DNA from: UBA8337 sp963932545
GTDB lineage: Bacteria; Pseudomonadota; Alphaproteobacteria; RS24
Reading direction: 5' to 3'
Assembly: GCA_963932545.1 (NCBI GenBank)
Contig: CAWVRH010000010.1
Location: 10,116 to 74,115 of the forward strand
DNA length: 64,000 nt
The notes under the pieces are model-generated. The model did no database searches, was not told where the DNA came from, and worked only from the letters and a program-made list of their open reading frames with translations. The number at the start of each line of letters is the position of its first letter. Positions within the stretch are counted from its first letter, which is position 1. The translations under genes were made by a program, and so were the position numbers. Shown here piece after piece: positions 16,722-24,738 of this stretch.

Positions 16722-16839
16722 TCCGTCAAAAACCGGATGCCGCCTGAACGTCAAGAGAAGAGGCGGGTGCAAAGACCAGGTATCTGGCCTTTGCACAAAT
16801 CAGACGGATTGGGAGGGACCATGACAGGAAACTCCGCCT
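16720..16839 (+). ncRNA. Candidate structured RNA with three-way junction and switchable stem
   Basis: Immediately after the preceding stop, AATCCGTC (16720-16727) pairs perfectly with GACGGATT (16803-16810). Enclosed are a stem CCGCCT (16740-16745) with AGGCGG (16761-16766) and a long hairpin GTGCAAAG-A-CCAG, loop GTAT, CTGG-C-CTTTGCAC (16767-16796). A second copy of CCGCCT (16834-16839) lies outside and could compete for AGGCGG, as in a riboswitch expression platform. There is no T-run, so it is not a simple terminator. I do not recognise an Rfam family; it could be an sRNA, the 3' end of the upstream transcript, or a leader element of the aldehyde dehydrogenase 300 bases downstream. Confidence 0.4.
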
Positions 16840-17141
16840 AACCTCAACCGCATGAAACGCCGACACATTGCGCGACACTTGTCTCGTCATGCAGTTGCAA
16901 ACCTCTATCGCAATGCTGGCTCCAAACTATAAAAACCGAGCCACACACAACAAGGCTTTTCCCTCGCGTGCGGAGCGTATAAAATATCTATGTTTTATAT
17001 TCGCAACACCGCAGGGTGGCGAATTAGCTGGGGGGCTCGGCGGAGCTCGACGCATTTTTCTTATGCGTCCAAAGCACGATTGTGTTTGACCCGAGGCTAA
17101 AATCTGCTTTCATAGCGGTTGGATTTTACAGGGAGTTAACA
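16840..17141 (+). other. Non-coding gap upstream of aldehyde dehydrogenase
   Basis: No convincing gene. It holds an AT-rich patch around 16978-17001 that may contain promoter elements, and a perfect 7-bp hairpin GACGCAT, loop TTTTCTT, ATGCGTC at 17049-17069 with no T tail on this strand. The Shine-Dalgarno GGGAG of the next gene is at its right end. Confidence 0.5.
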
Positions 17142-18572
17142 ATGGAAAATTGTCTTAAATTTTATATCGACGGAGCTTGGGTAGAGCCAAGTGATCCAAA
17201 ACCATTTGACGTTATCAATCCGGCAAATGAGCAAGTTATTGGCCAAATTATGATGGGCAATAAAGACGACGTGAACAAAGCGGTAGCCGCTGCCAAGCGC
17301 GCTTTCCCTAGCTTTTCGCAAACTAGCGTGCAAGAGCGCCTAGAACTTCTAGACGCGATTATTGCCGCCTATGGCGCGCGTATGGATGAAGTGGCTTCGA
17401 CTATTTCGGCTGAAATGGGCGCGCCTATGTGGCTGTCGAAAGCGGCGCAAGCTGCTATGGGCATTGCGCATCTAACAACCGTGCGCGGTATTCTCGAAAA
17501 TTATGCGTTTGAGAAACAGCAAGGCACGGCCATGATCCGCAAAGAGCCTGTCGGCGTTTGCGGTCTGATTACGCCATGGAATTGGCCAATTAACCAGATC
17601 GCTTGCAAAGTGGCACCTGCCATTGCTGCGGGTTGCACGATGGTTCTAAAGCCTTCTGAAATTGCCCCTTTGAATGCCGCCCTTTGGGCTGAAATTCTCG
17701 ACGATGCGGGCGTGCCAGCTGGCGTGTTCAACCTCGTCAATGGCGATGGCATGAATGTCGGCGAAGCGATGTCGAAACACCCAGATATCGACATGATGTC
17801 GTTCACCGGCTCCACCCGCGCGGGCGTGGCCGTGGCCAAAGCCTCTGCGGATACGGTCAAACGTGTGGCCCAAGAATTGGGCGGCAAGTCGGCCAATATT
17901 ATTCTGGATGATGCCGATTTCAACAAAGCGGTCGCCCAAGGCGTGCAAAGCTGCTTTATGAATTCGGGTCAATCTTGCAACGCGCCAACGCGCATGTTGG
18001 TGCCTGCGGCACGCCATGATGAAGTCGTGGAAATTGCCAAAGCGGCTGCCGAACAAGTTAAAGTTGGCGACCCAAACGGCGACGATACAACCATCGGGCC
18101 TGTGGTAAGCGAAATGCAGTTTGAAAAAATTCAAGCGCTGATCGAAACCGCCATCAACGAAGGCACCGATTTGGTAACCGGCGGTCTGGGCAAACCAGAT
18201 GGTCTCAACGCTGGCTATTATGTGAAACCGACTATTTTTGCCAATGTAACCAATGACATGACCATTGCGCGCGAAGAAGTGTTTGGCCCAGTTCTGTCTA
18301 TCTTGAAATATGAGACAGAAGAAGAAGCCATCGCGATTGCCAATGACACGGTCTATGGCTTGTCGGGTTATGTGCAATCTGGCGACATTAAGCATGCTGC
18401 CGATGTGGCTTCTAAAATGCGCACCGGTAACGTGCATTTGAACGGTGCTGGTGTTGACTTCGGCGCGCCATTTGGCGGCTACAAGCAGTCTGGCAATGGC
18501 CGCGAATGGGGCGAGCATGGGTTTGAGGACTTCCTCGAAACCAAAGCTGTGCTCGGTTACGCAGCCGAGTAA
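17142..18572 (+). CDS. NAD(P)-dependent aldehyde dehydrogenase family protein
   Basis: A 476-residue aldehyde dehydrogenase of standard length. Seen: PWNWP with the oxyanion Asn147, the cofactor-binding FTGSTRAG (221-228), general-base Glu245 in AQELGGK, and nucleophile Cys279 in NSGQSCNAP; the C-terminal PFGGYKQSGNGRE is complete. It oxidises an aldehyde to an acid using NAD(P). The substrate is not visible. The start at 17142 has GGGAG six bases upstream, while an earlier ATG at 17082 lacks one. A strong terminator follows, so it is separated from the isovaleryl-CoA dehydrogenase. Confidence 0.92.
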   Translation: MENCLKFYIDGAWVEPSDPKPFDVINPANEQVIGQIMMGNKDDVNKAVAAAKRAFPSFSQTSVQERLELLDAIIAAYGARMDEVASTISAEMGAPMWLSKAAQAAMGIAHLTTVRGILENYAFEKQQGTAMIRKEPVGVCGLITPWNWPINQIACKVAPAIAAGCTMVLKPSEIAPLNAALWAEILDDAGVPAGVFNLVNGDGMNVGEAMSKHPDIDMMSFTGSTRAGVAVAKASADTVKRVAQELGGKSANIILDDADFNKAVAQGVQSCFMNSGQSCNAPTRMLVPAARHDEVVEIAKAAAEQVKVGDPNGDDTTIGPVVSEMQFEKIQALIETAINEGTDLVTGGLGKPDGLNAGYYVKPTIFANVTNDMTIAREEVFGPVLSILKYETEEEAIAIANDTVYGLSGYVQSGDIKHAADVASKMRTGNVHLNGAGVDFGAPFGGYKQSGNGREWGEHGFEDFLETKAVLGYAAE

Positions 18573-18583
18573 ATCAAAGTTCT

Positions 18584-18616
18584 GGGCTGGCAAGGAAACT
18601 TGCCAGCCCTTTTTTT
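18584..18616 (+). terminator. Strong rho-independent terminator
   Basis: GGGCTGGCAAG, loop GAAA, CTTGCCAGCCC followed by seven T: an 11-bp perfect stem with a tetraloop. Ends the aldehyde dehydrogenase transcript. Confidence 0.92.
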
Positions 18617-18654
18617 ATCTTTTTGACGCCAAGTTTCGGCCAAGGAGCCTTTCT

Positions 18655-19827
18655 ATGTTGTCCAATAGTTACCCAATGCTGCAGTTTAACCTCGGGGAAG
18701 ATATCGACATGATGCGCGATAGTATCCGCAAATTTGTCGATGAGAAAATCGCCCCTCGCGCCGACGAGATTGATCGCACGGATACGTTTCCAAGGGACTT
18801 GTGGAAACCTTTGGGCGAGCTGGGCTTGCATGGGCTGACGGTATCTGAGGAATATGGCGGCGTGGCGCTGGGCTATACGGCACAAGCCATTGCGGTGGAA
18901 GAAATCTCGCGCGCCTCGGCTTCCGTGGGGTTGTCTTATGGGGCCCATTCTAATTTATGCGTGAACCAGATTTATCGCTGGGGCAATGACGTGCAGAAGA
19001 AAAAATATCTACCCAAGCTGGTATCTGGCGAACATTTGGGCGCTTTGGCCATGTCTGAGCCAGGCGCAGGTTCTGACGTTGTTTCCATGAAATTGAAAGC
19101 CGAGAAAAAGGGCGATAAATACGTTCTCAACGGCACAAAGTTTTGGATTACCAATGGCCCGTCCGCGGATGTGTTGGTGGTCTATGCCAAAACCGATCCC
19201 GAAGCGGCCTCGCGCGGCATTACGGCGTTCTTAATCGAAAAAGAGTACAAAGGTTTTAGCTGCGCGCAAAAGCTGGATAAATTAGGCCATCGCGGTTCTG
19301 AGACTGGCGAGCTGGTGTTTGAAGATTGTGAAGTGCCAGAAGAAAACATCATGGGCCCGTTAAACCGTGGCGTCGAAGTGCTGATGAGCGGGCTTGATTA
19401 TGAGCGCGCGGTTTTGGCGGCTTGGCCGTTGGGCATTATGCAGGCCTGTTTGGACACGGTGTTGCCTTATGTGCATCAGCGCGAGCAATTTGGCCAATCG
19501 ATTGGCACGTTCCAATTAGTGCAAGCCAAATTGGCCGACATGTATACAAAACTCAGCGCTTCGCGCGCCTATGTTTATGCGGTCACCCAAGCCTGCGACC
19601 GCGGGGAGACCACGCGTAAGGATGCTGCGGCGGCTATTTTATTTGCTGCCGAAAACGCCACCCAATGCGCGCTCGATGCCATTCAACTCATGGGCGGCAA
19701 TGGCTATGTGAATGATAATCCGGTGGGGCGTTATTTGCGCGATGCGAAATTGGCTGAAATTGGCGCGGGCACATCAGAAATCCGACGCATGTTAATTGGC
19801 CGCGAATTGTTCAACGAGACCAGCTAG
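18655..19827 (+). CDS. ivd: Isovaleryl-CoA dehydrogenase
   Basis: A 390-residue acyl-CoA dehydrogenase that oxidises isovaleryl-CoA to 3-methylcrotonyl-CoA in leucine breakdown, passing electrons to ETF. Seen: the FAD-binding MSEPGAGSDVVSMK (133-146) and FWITNGP, and the catalytic base at Glu250 in GLDYERAVLAAWPLG, the position that distinguishes isovaleryl-CoA dehydrogenase from short- and medium-chain enzymes, whose base is near residue 370. QLMGGNGYVND follows near the C-terminus. Start at 18655 is fixed by AAGGAG eight bases upstream. Methylcrotonyl-CoA carboxylase genes are not in the window. Its TAG shares the CTAG tetranucleotide with the convergent permease stop. Confidence 0.92.
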   Translation: MLSNSYPMLQFNLGEDIDMMRDSIRKFVDEKIAPRADEIDRTDTFPRDLWKPLGELGLHGLTVSEEYGGVALGYTAQAIAVEEISRASASVGLSYGAHSNLCVNQIYRWGNDVQKKKYLPKLVSGEHLGALAMSEPGAGSDVVSMKLKAEKKGDKYVLNGTKFWITNGPSADVLVVYAKTDPEAASRGITAFLIEKEYKGFSCAQKLDKLGHRGSETGELVFEDCEVPEENIMGPLNRGVEVLMSGLDYERAVLAAWPLGIMQACLDTVLPYVHQREQFGQSIGTFQLVQAKLADMYTKLSASRAYVYAVTQACDRGETTRKDAAAAILFAAENATQCALDAIQLMGGNGYVNDNPVGRYLRDAKLAEIGAGTSEIRRMLIGRELFNETS

Positions 19828-21473
19828 GCCACCTTGCGTCGGCCTTTGCGGATTTGCTCGATTAAACTCAAGCTAATCGCGACAGGAATGAGACCCACTA
19901 GAATAATCATCAGGGCTGGCAGGGCGGCTTCTTCCATCTGGCCGACAGAGGCATAGGTGTAAACGCTGGTGGCCAAAGTCTCGAAATCGAACGGTCGCAA
20001 GATTAGCGTGGCCGGCAATTCTTTCATCACATCGACAAATACCAATATGGCAGCGGTTAATAACGGCGCTCGCAATAGCGGCAAGTGAACGCGCCTCAGG
20101 GTTGCGTTTCTGCCCGCCCCAAGACTGCGCGCCGCCATATCTAGGCCTAGGGAAATGCGGCCAAAGCCGGCTTCCAGCGTGCCGTAGGATAGCGATAAAA
20201 AGCGCACGACATAGGCAAAAACGAGCGCTCCTGCCGTGCCACTGACAAGCAACCAGCCAAAGCTCAAGTCAGCCAAAGCCGCGAACATCACCATGACGCC
20301 GATGGCAAGAACCGTGCCGGGCACTGCATAGCCTAGAGCAGCCATTTGGCCGAGCCGCTTGACCTCTAGGCGCTGGTAAGGCGTGCGCCCACTGCGCGCC
20401 GCATAGGTTAGCCCAAGGCCAAGCGCACAGGTGAGAATGGCAGCAAGTATGGCGAGGGAGAACGAGCGTCCCGCCGCCGCGAGAACGCCCTCGGCGGTGG
20501 AGCCAATGAGGGCGTAGTCAATCAGCAGGCCCGTTGGCACCAAAAATCCGAGCGCTACTGGTACAAAGCATGCAAAGCACATGAGCAGTTGCATGGCTCG
20601 GTGGGTTTGAAAATCAGGCAGGCTGCGTTGGCGCCCGCTGCGGATGCTATGGGCCGCCTCGCCACGTTGGCTGCGTTCCAATACCAATAAAAGCGCCATG
20701 AAGCCCAAAAGCGTAAGGGCGATTTGCGCCGCCCCACCGAGGTTTCCACGCACCACCCAAGTGTCGTAAACGCCCATGGTAAGCGTTGTGACGCCGAGAA
20801 ATTCGACCGCGCCGATATCGTTCAAACATTCCATCATCGCCAAGGCCACGCCAACGATAATGGCCGGTCGTGCCATCGGCAGGCCAATGCGTTTGAAGCA
20901 TCCCATGGGGCCAAGTCCTAGGGCGCGACCAGCCTCGATGAGGACAGAGGATTGCTGCACAAAGGCGGCGCGTGCGGAAAGGTAGACATAGGGGTAGAGA
21001 ACCAAGCTCAGCAAAACGATGGCGCCCGGCAGAGAGCGGAAATCGGGATAGGCGGTTTCGGGCAGCAGCGCATGCCAAATCTGGTAAACGGGCCCGGCAT
21101 GGTCCAGCACGTCTGCGTAACTATAGGCCATAAGATACGTAGGAATGGCCAAAGGTAGCAGGAGCGCCCAGCTTAAGATGCGACGCAGAGGAAAATGATA
21201 AAAGGTTACCACCCAAGCGGTTCCCGTTCCGATGAGACCGGTGAGCGTCGCGACCCCAGCCATCAACACGGCTGTGGTGATAATTTGCCCAGGCAAAACA
21301 GAAGCCCATAAATGGCCCCAAATCGGCGCATAGGCAGGAGAGGGCACCAATGCCAACCAAGCCAGTGCGAGCAGCGGCAGTAAAGGTAACGCCACGGCAA
21401 CCAGCGTTAACGCACGCCACATATCCAAACGCCAAAAAGGCTTTGAGGCCGATAGCGGTAAGGATTGGCTCAT
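19824..21473 (-). CDS. ABC transporter permease, ferric-iron (FbpB/SfuB) type
   Basis: A 549-residue inner-membrane protein with two fused permease halves of about six transmembrane segments each. Seen: two EAA-type cytoplasmic loops that contact the ATPase, EAGRALGLGPMGCFKRIGLP and MAARSLGAGRNATLRRVHLP. Fusion and loop sequences match the Fe(3+) importers FbpB/HitB/SfuB. Neither an ATPase nor a periplasmic iron-binding protein is adjacent, so the partners must be encoded elsewhere. The stop overlaps that of ivd on the other strand. Confidence 0.88.
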   Translation of the reverse strand: MSQSLPLSASKPFWRLDMWRALTLVAVALPLLPLLALAWLALVPSPAYAPIWGHLWASVLPGQIITTAVLMAGVATLTGLIGTGTAWVVTFYHFPLRRILSWALLLPLAIPTYLMAYSYADVLDHAGPVYQIWHALLPETAYPDFRSLPGAIVLLSLVLYPYVYLSARAAFVQQSSVLIEAGRALGLGPMGCFKRIGLPMARPAIIVGVALAMMECLNDIGAVEFLGVTTLTMGVYDTWVVRGNLGGAAQIALTLLGFMALLLVLERSQRGEAAHSIRSGRQRSLPDFQTHRAMQLLMCFACFVPVALGFLVPTGLLIDYALIGSTAEGVLAAAGRSFSLAILAAILTCALGLGLTYAARSGRTPYQRLEVKRLGQMAALGYAVPGTVLAIGVMVMFAALADLSFGWLLVSGTAGALVFAYVVRFLSLSYGTLEAGFGRISLGLDMAARSLGAGRNATLRRVHLPLLRAPLLTAAILVFVDVMKELPATLILRPFDFETLATSVYTYASVGQMEEAALPALMIILVGLIPVAISLSLIEQIRKGRRKVA

Positions 21474-21551
21474 GCGAGGGGGCTATTGTTATTGCGAGTA
21501 AGTCTCATAAGCAAACCATAGCCTATGGGCTAGAGCCTGCAAAGCCCTTCC

Positions 21552-21595
21552 TTTAGGAGGCTTCGCGACAGGCTTTAGGAAGCCTCGCGACAGGC
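21552..21595. repeat. 22-bp tandem duplication over the 3' end of the DUF6324-like gene
   Basis: Two adjacent 22-base copies (21552-21573 and 21574-21595) differing at two positions. Each encodes, on the minus strand, the last codons and stop of the small gene (ACREAS then TAA). Only the first copy met by the ribosome is used; the other is downstream remnant. Confidence 0.85.
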
Positions 21596-21760
21596 TGCTG
21601 CGGCGGCCACGAGTTCGCGGGCAATTTCTTCAGCTTCTTCCGCGAGGAAATCCATTGGAATTTCTTGGCTGTCGGTCGTGATAAAAACCCGAACCATTTT
21701 CTGGTCGGTGGCCCCGATGGAGAGCTCGGCTGAAATGTCTGAAGGTGTATTAATGCCCAT
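21575..21760 (-). CDS. Small DUF6324-like protein
   Basis: A 61-residue acidic protein beginning MGINTPSD, with a central EIPMDFLAEEAEEIARELVA helix. From memory this matches DUF6324, small proteins of unknown function common in marine alphaproteobacteria; I cannot confirm by search. Start at 21760 is preferred to 21844 because AGGGG stands eight bases upstream and the MGINTPSD beginning looks like the conserved terminus. It precedes the iron-type permease by about 100 bp on the same strand. Confidence 0.68.
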   Translation of the reverse strand: MGINTPSDISAELSIGATDQKMVRVFITTDSQEIPMDFLAEEAEEIARELVAAAAACREAS

Positions 21761-21943
21761 GAAACGGCCCCTATTTTGTGATCTCCACAAAGCTTTAGCG
21801 GTTTCCCGAGGGTTTTGGAAGGGGCAGAGAGGCCAAGGGAGCACAAAAACTCGCTATCGGGTGCATCACCGCTTGAACTTTGTCTAAAAGCCGACTATTT
21901 TCCCCTGACCTGAGCCGCTTTGGTGGCTTTTGGAAACCTCGGT

Positions 21944-22020
21944 GCAGCCTTAGCTCAGTTGGTTAGAGCGCTAGATTGTGGATCTAGAGGTCCTCCGTTC
22001 AATCCGGAGAGGCTGTACCA
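21944..22020 (+). tRNA. tRNA-His (anticodon GTG)
   Basis: Complete cloverleaf with CCA encoded. Acceptor GCAGCCT pairs AGGCTGT; anticodon stem CTAGA/TCTAG with loop TTGTGGA; T arm CTCCG/CGGAG with TTCAATC. Discriminator is A73 and the base before G1 is T, so there is no encoded G-1, unlike most bacterial tRNA-His but as known in many alphaproteobacteria. Confidence 0.97.
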
Positions 22021-22213
22021 TTTTCCCAACCTTAAAATCTTATCCGTAAATTACCCGATTCGAAGCGTGGGCTGTTCGACGCGCGAGAATTTTTTGTGAT
22101 TTTAACAAAAAATTAAACCGCGCCTGCACGAATATGATAAACAGGCCGCGTAAGAGTTGGTGCCAAGCACAACCCTGTGCCGAGTGTACCGAGTGTAAAA
22201 TCAGGAGTATATT

Positions 22214-23317
22214 GTGCAAAGATTTCTAATTTCGGCTGCCCTCGTTAGCCTCTTCATTTCTCCCGCCACGGCTGAACCGTTCGACTTTAGTGTCGGCGGT
22301 TATTTTAATTCTGTCGTATACAGCGTCGACGCAGACACCGCCTATGATGAGGATACCAAGGCCTCCGCAGACAAAGCGTTCAAAGATATTTCTTTTCAAG
22401 AAGATGCAGAGATTATCTTTAAAGGCAAAGGTAAAACTACCAATGGCCTGACTGTCGGCATGCAAATTCAACTCGAAGGCGCTACCGAAAGCGACCAGAT
22501 TGACGAGCATTATGTTTATGTCTCGGGCGACTTTGGCAAAGTAGAAGTTGGCGCTGAAAACTCTGGGGCGAATAAGCTTCAGATTTTCGCCCCTCGCTTT
22601 GCAGGCTGGAAAACCCACGACAATAATTTCGGGACATGGAGCTCGGTTGCGAAATATGAAAAACCAAAACACGACAATTATTCCGCAGATGCCAATAAGC
22701 TAACTTACTACTCGCCTAAATTCAGCGGGCTGCAAGTGGCTTATTCGATTACACCCAGCTCGGAAAATAAAGATGGCGCTGGAACGGATGCCCTCTTGGC
22801 CGAACTGGAAGGCAAGAACACCCATGAAGACATTAAGTCGTTCGGGCTGCGCTACACCGGATCCTTCGGCGGCATTAAGATGAAAACCTCGTTCACCACC
22901 GAGACGGGTGACTATATCAAAGACGGTGAAAACAGGGACGGTGAAAACAAAGGCGAAATGGAGGAAACCGCCTATGGTCTAAGCCTATCTTCGGGGCGTG
23001 TCACACTGGGCGCTACGCACTTTATCTCGGATGAAAGCAAGGCGGCCGGCAACGAAGGCAACGACTGGGAAATCACCCATGTTGGCTTTGCTTACAAATG
23101 GTCGAGGGCAACCACGTTCGGGGCAGCGCTTCATACGCAAAAAGACACGCAGATTGATAGCGATCCGGATATGAATACGGATGTGACGATTATCGGCGGC
23201 TCTACCAAATTGGGCTCTGGCGTGAAGCTGACCTACACACATGAGATGGTGGAAAGTAAGGGTGAATATGCCAAAGACGCCAATTTCACGGGCGTGGGTC
23301 TCTTATTAAAATTCTAA
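22214..23317 (+). CDS. Outer-membrane porin
   Basis: A 367-residue trimeric-type porin. Seen: a signal peptide cleaved after ISPATA, many alternating amphipathic strands, a probable constriction loop, and a terminal Phe (LLLKF) recognised by the Bam machinery. It fits the Gram-negative porin family common in alphaproteobacteria. Start is GTG with CAGGAG six bases upstream. It is followed by a strong terminator and then a paralogue (23522-24685) with an early stop; the two align through IDEHY...GKVxxGAEN. Confidence 0.88.
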   Translation: MQRFLISAALVSLFISPATAEPFDFSVGGYFNSVVYSVDADTAYDEDTKASADKAFKDISFQEDAEIIFKGKGKTTNGLTVGMQIQLEGATESDQIDEHYVYVSGDFGKVEVGAENSGANKLQIFAPRFAGWKTHDNNFGTWSSVAKYEKPKHDNYSADANKLTYYSPKFSGLQVAYSITPSSENKDGAGTDALLAELEGKNTHEDIKSFGLRYTGSFGGIKMKTSFTTETGDYIKDGENRDGENKGEMEETAYGLSLSSGRVTLGATHFISDESKAAGNEGNDWEITHVGFAYKWSRATTFGAALHTQKDTQIDSDPDMNTDVTIIGGSTKLGSGVKLTYTHEMVESKGEYAKDANFTGVGLLLKF

Positions 23318-23344
23318 TTTCAGCTTTTGAAATTAACGATAACG

Positions 23345-23373
23345 ATGGCGGGGCTTTGGCCCCGCCATTTTTT
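23345..23373 (+). terminator. Rho-independent terminator after the first porin
   Basis: ATGGCGGGGC, loop TTTG, GCCCCGCCAT with a run of six T overlapping the end of the stem. Confidence 0.9.
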
Positions 23374-23521
23374 ATTCCGTTTCAATTGTTATTTGACTGT
23401 CGGCTTGAAGGCGGTATGAATACAAAAGTGCTTTGCGGTTTACCTCGCGCGTTTGGCACCAAGCGTTCCTGCCATAAGTTGCGGTGGGCTGTATCCAAAA
23501 ATAAAAACAAGGATATGGAAT

Positions 23522-24685
23522 ATGAAACGACAATTAAAAATCACGGGTCTAAGTGTTTCTCTCATGGCTTTGCTGGGCATCTGTGCGCCTGCGGTCGCGA
23601 AAGACAAGCCGTCTATCGATGTGACCGTGAGCGGATATTTCACTCAATCATTGAATTTAGTAGATGCGAAGGAGCCAAAGGGGATGCGCTTAGAAGATGA
23701 AGTGCTGGCCCAAAATGGCGAGATTCATTTCAAGGCGAAAACCAAATTGGCCGGCGGAGGCACCATCGGCGTGCGCGTCGAGTTGGAGGCCGAAGGCAGC
23801 TCCGACGATTTGATTGATGAGCATTACCTCTAAATTAAAGATGATTGGGGTAAGGTGATTATCGGCGCGGAAAACGGTGTCGGCCACCTCATGCAGGTGC
23901 GGGCGCCGCGTTTTGTGCCGGGTCTCAAAATGTTCGACAATGGTGTCAACGAGAAGGTCATCGAAGAAACTTATGACGCGCAGCTAGGCGAAGACGATGT
24001 CATTGAAGACGCGCATATGTCGACCAAGCTCGAACATATTTCTGGCGATGCCAATAAGCTCTCTTACCTCACGGCCAAAGTAAGCGGATTGCAGATGGCG
24101 GTTTCTTATACGCCGAATAACGCCGATCGCAACGGCGGCAAGAACAATGTTGTCAGCAGTGATATTGGTACCGCCAAAATTCAAGAAAATATCCTTGAAC
24201 TGGCTATGCGATATTCTGGGTTCTATCGCGGGGCTGGCTATCGTTTTAGTTATTCGCAAGTCGAGGGAAGTAGCTTGGGCGAAAACGCAGACCCCAAAAG
24301 TGCGAGCACCGGCTTGCAGGTCTATTGGAGCGATTGGGTGTTTGGCGCCAATTTGTCTGAATACAATGACTTCGATGCGCTAGCTGGCGACAAATATGTC
24401 GATAGTGCGCGCATTGAAACGCTCAATCTTGGCGTGAAATATAAGCAAGGGGATAACTATTGGGGCCTTGGTTTTACCGATAGTGAAGAAATTGATGTGG
24501 CCAGCGTTGGCGGTGCCACCGAATATAAGGAAATTATGATCGGCGGTGGCAAGAAGCTGACGGCGGGCGTGCAGTTTGGCTATTATTATCAAATGACCGA
24601 GGTCGATAGGCGCTCGGGCACAGGGACGCCAAAAGAATCTGCAGAGGCGAACATCCTTGGTATGACCTTGGCCTTAACTTTTTAA
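23522..24685 (+). pseudogene. Porin paralogue interrupted by one in-frame TAA
   Basis: The frame from ATG 23522 to the TAA at 23831 and the frame from 23834 to 24685 are the same frame, so a single nonsense codon splits an otherwise intact porin of 387 codons. Before it there is a signal peptide (MKRQLK...CAPAVAKD) and the first strands; after it the rest of the barrel up to terminal Phe (LALTF). Aligned with the first porin, IDEHYVYVSGDFGKV matches IDEHYL-stop-IKDDWGKV: the stop replaces a Tyr, one base change (TAT or TAC to TAA). No other damage is seen, so it is recent, a phase-off allele, a suppressed stop, or a sequencing error. Confidence 0.88.
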
Positions 24686-24698
24686 AAAAACCAGAAAT

Positions 24699-24737
24699 AG
24701 CGGCACCGCCCTCGTCCTTTGGGGGGTGCCGCTTTAT
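24699..24737 (+). terminator. Terminator after the second porin
   Basis: AGCGGCACC (24699-24707) pairs with GGTGCCGCT (24725-24733) around a 17-base loop, then TTTATT. It lies between convergent genes and may also stop the MFS transcript from the other strand, although the T tail there is weak. Confidence 0.75.
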
Positions 24738-24738
24738 T

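Noticed and set aside
16633..16824. Short plus-strand frame covering the RNA candidate
   Set aside because: Overlaps the end of the thioredoxin-fold gene in another frame, without ribosome site or protein-like features; the stems explain the sequence better.
17049..17069. GACGCAT hairpin as terminator
   Set aside because: Stem is good but there is no T-run on the plus strand and no gene ends there.
17646..18593. Open frame of 315 codons opposite aldehyde dehydrogenase
   Set aside because: Shadow of a catalytically complete ALDH gene; His/Arg-rich, no motif.
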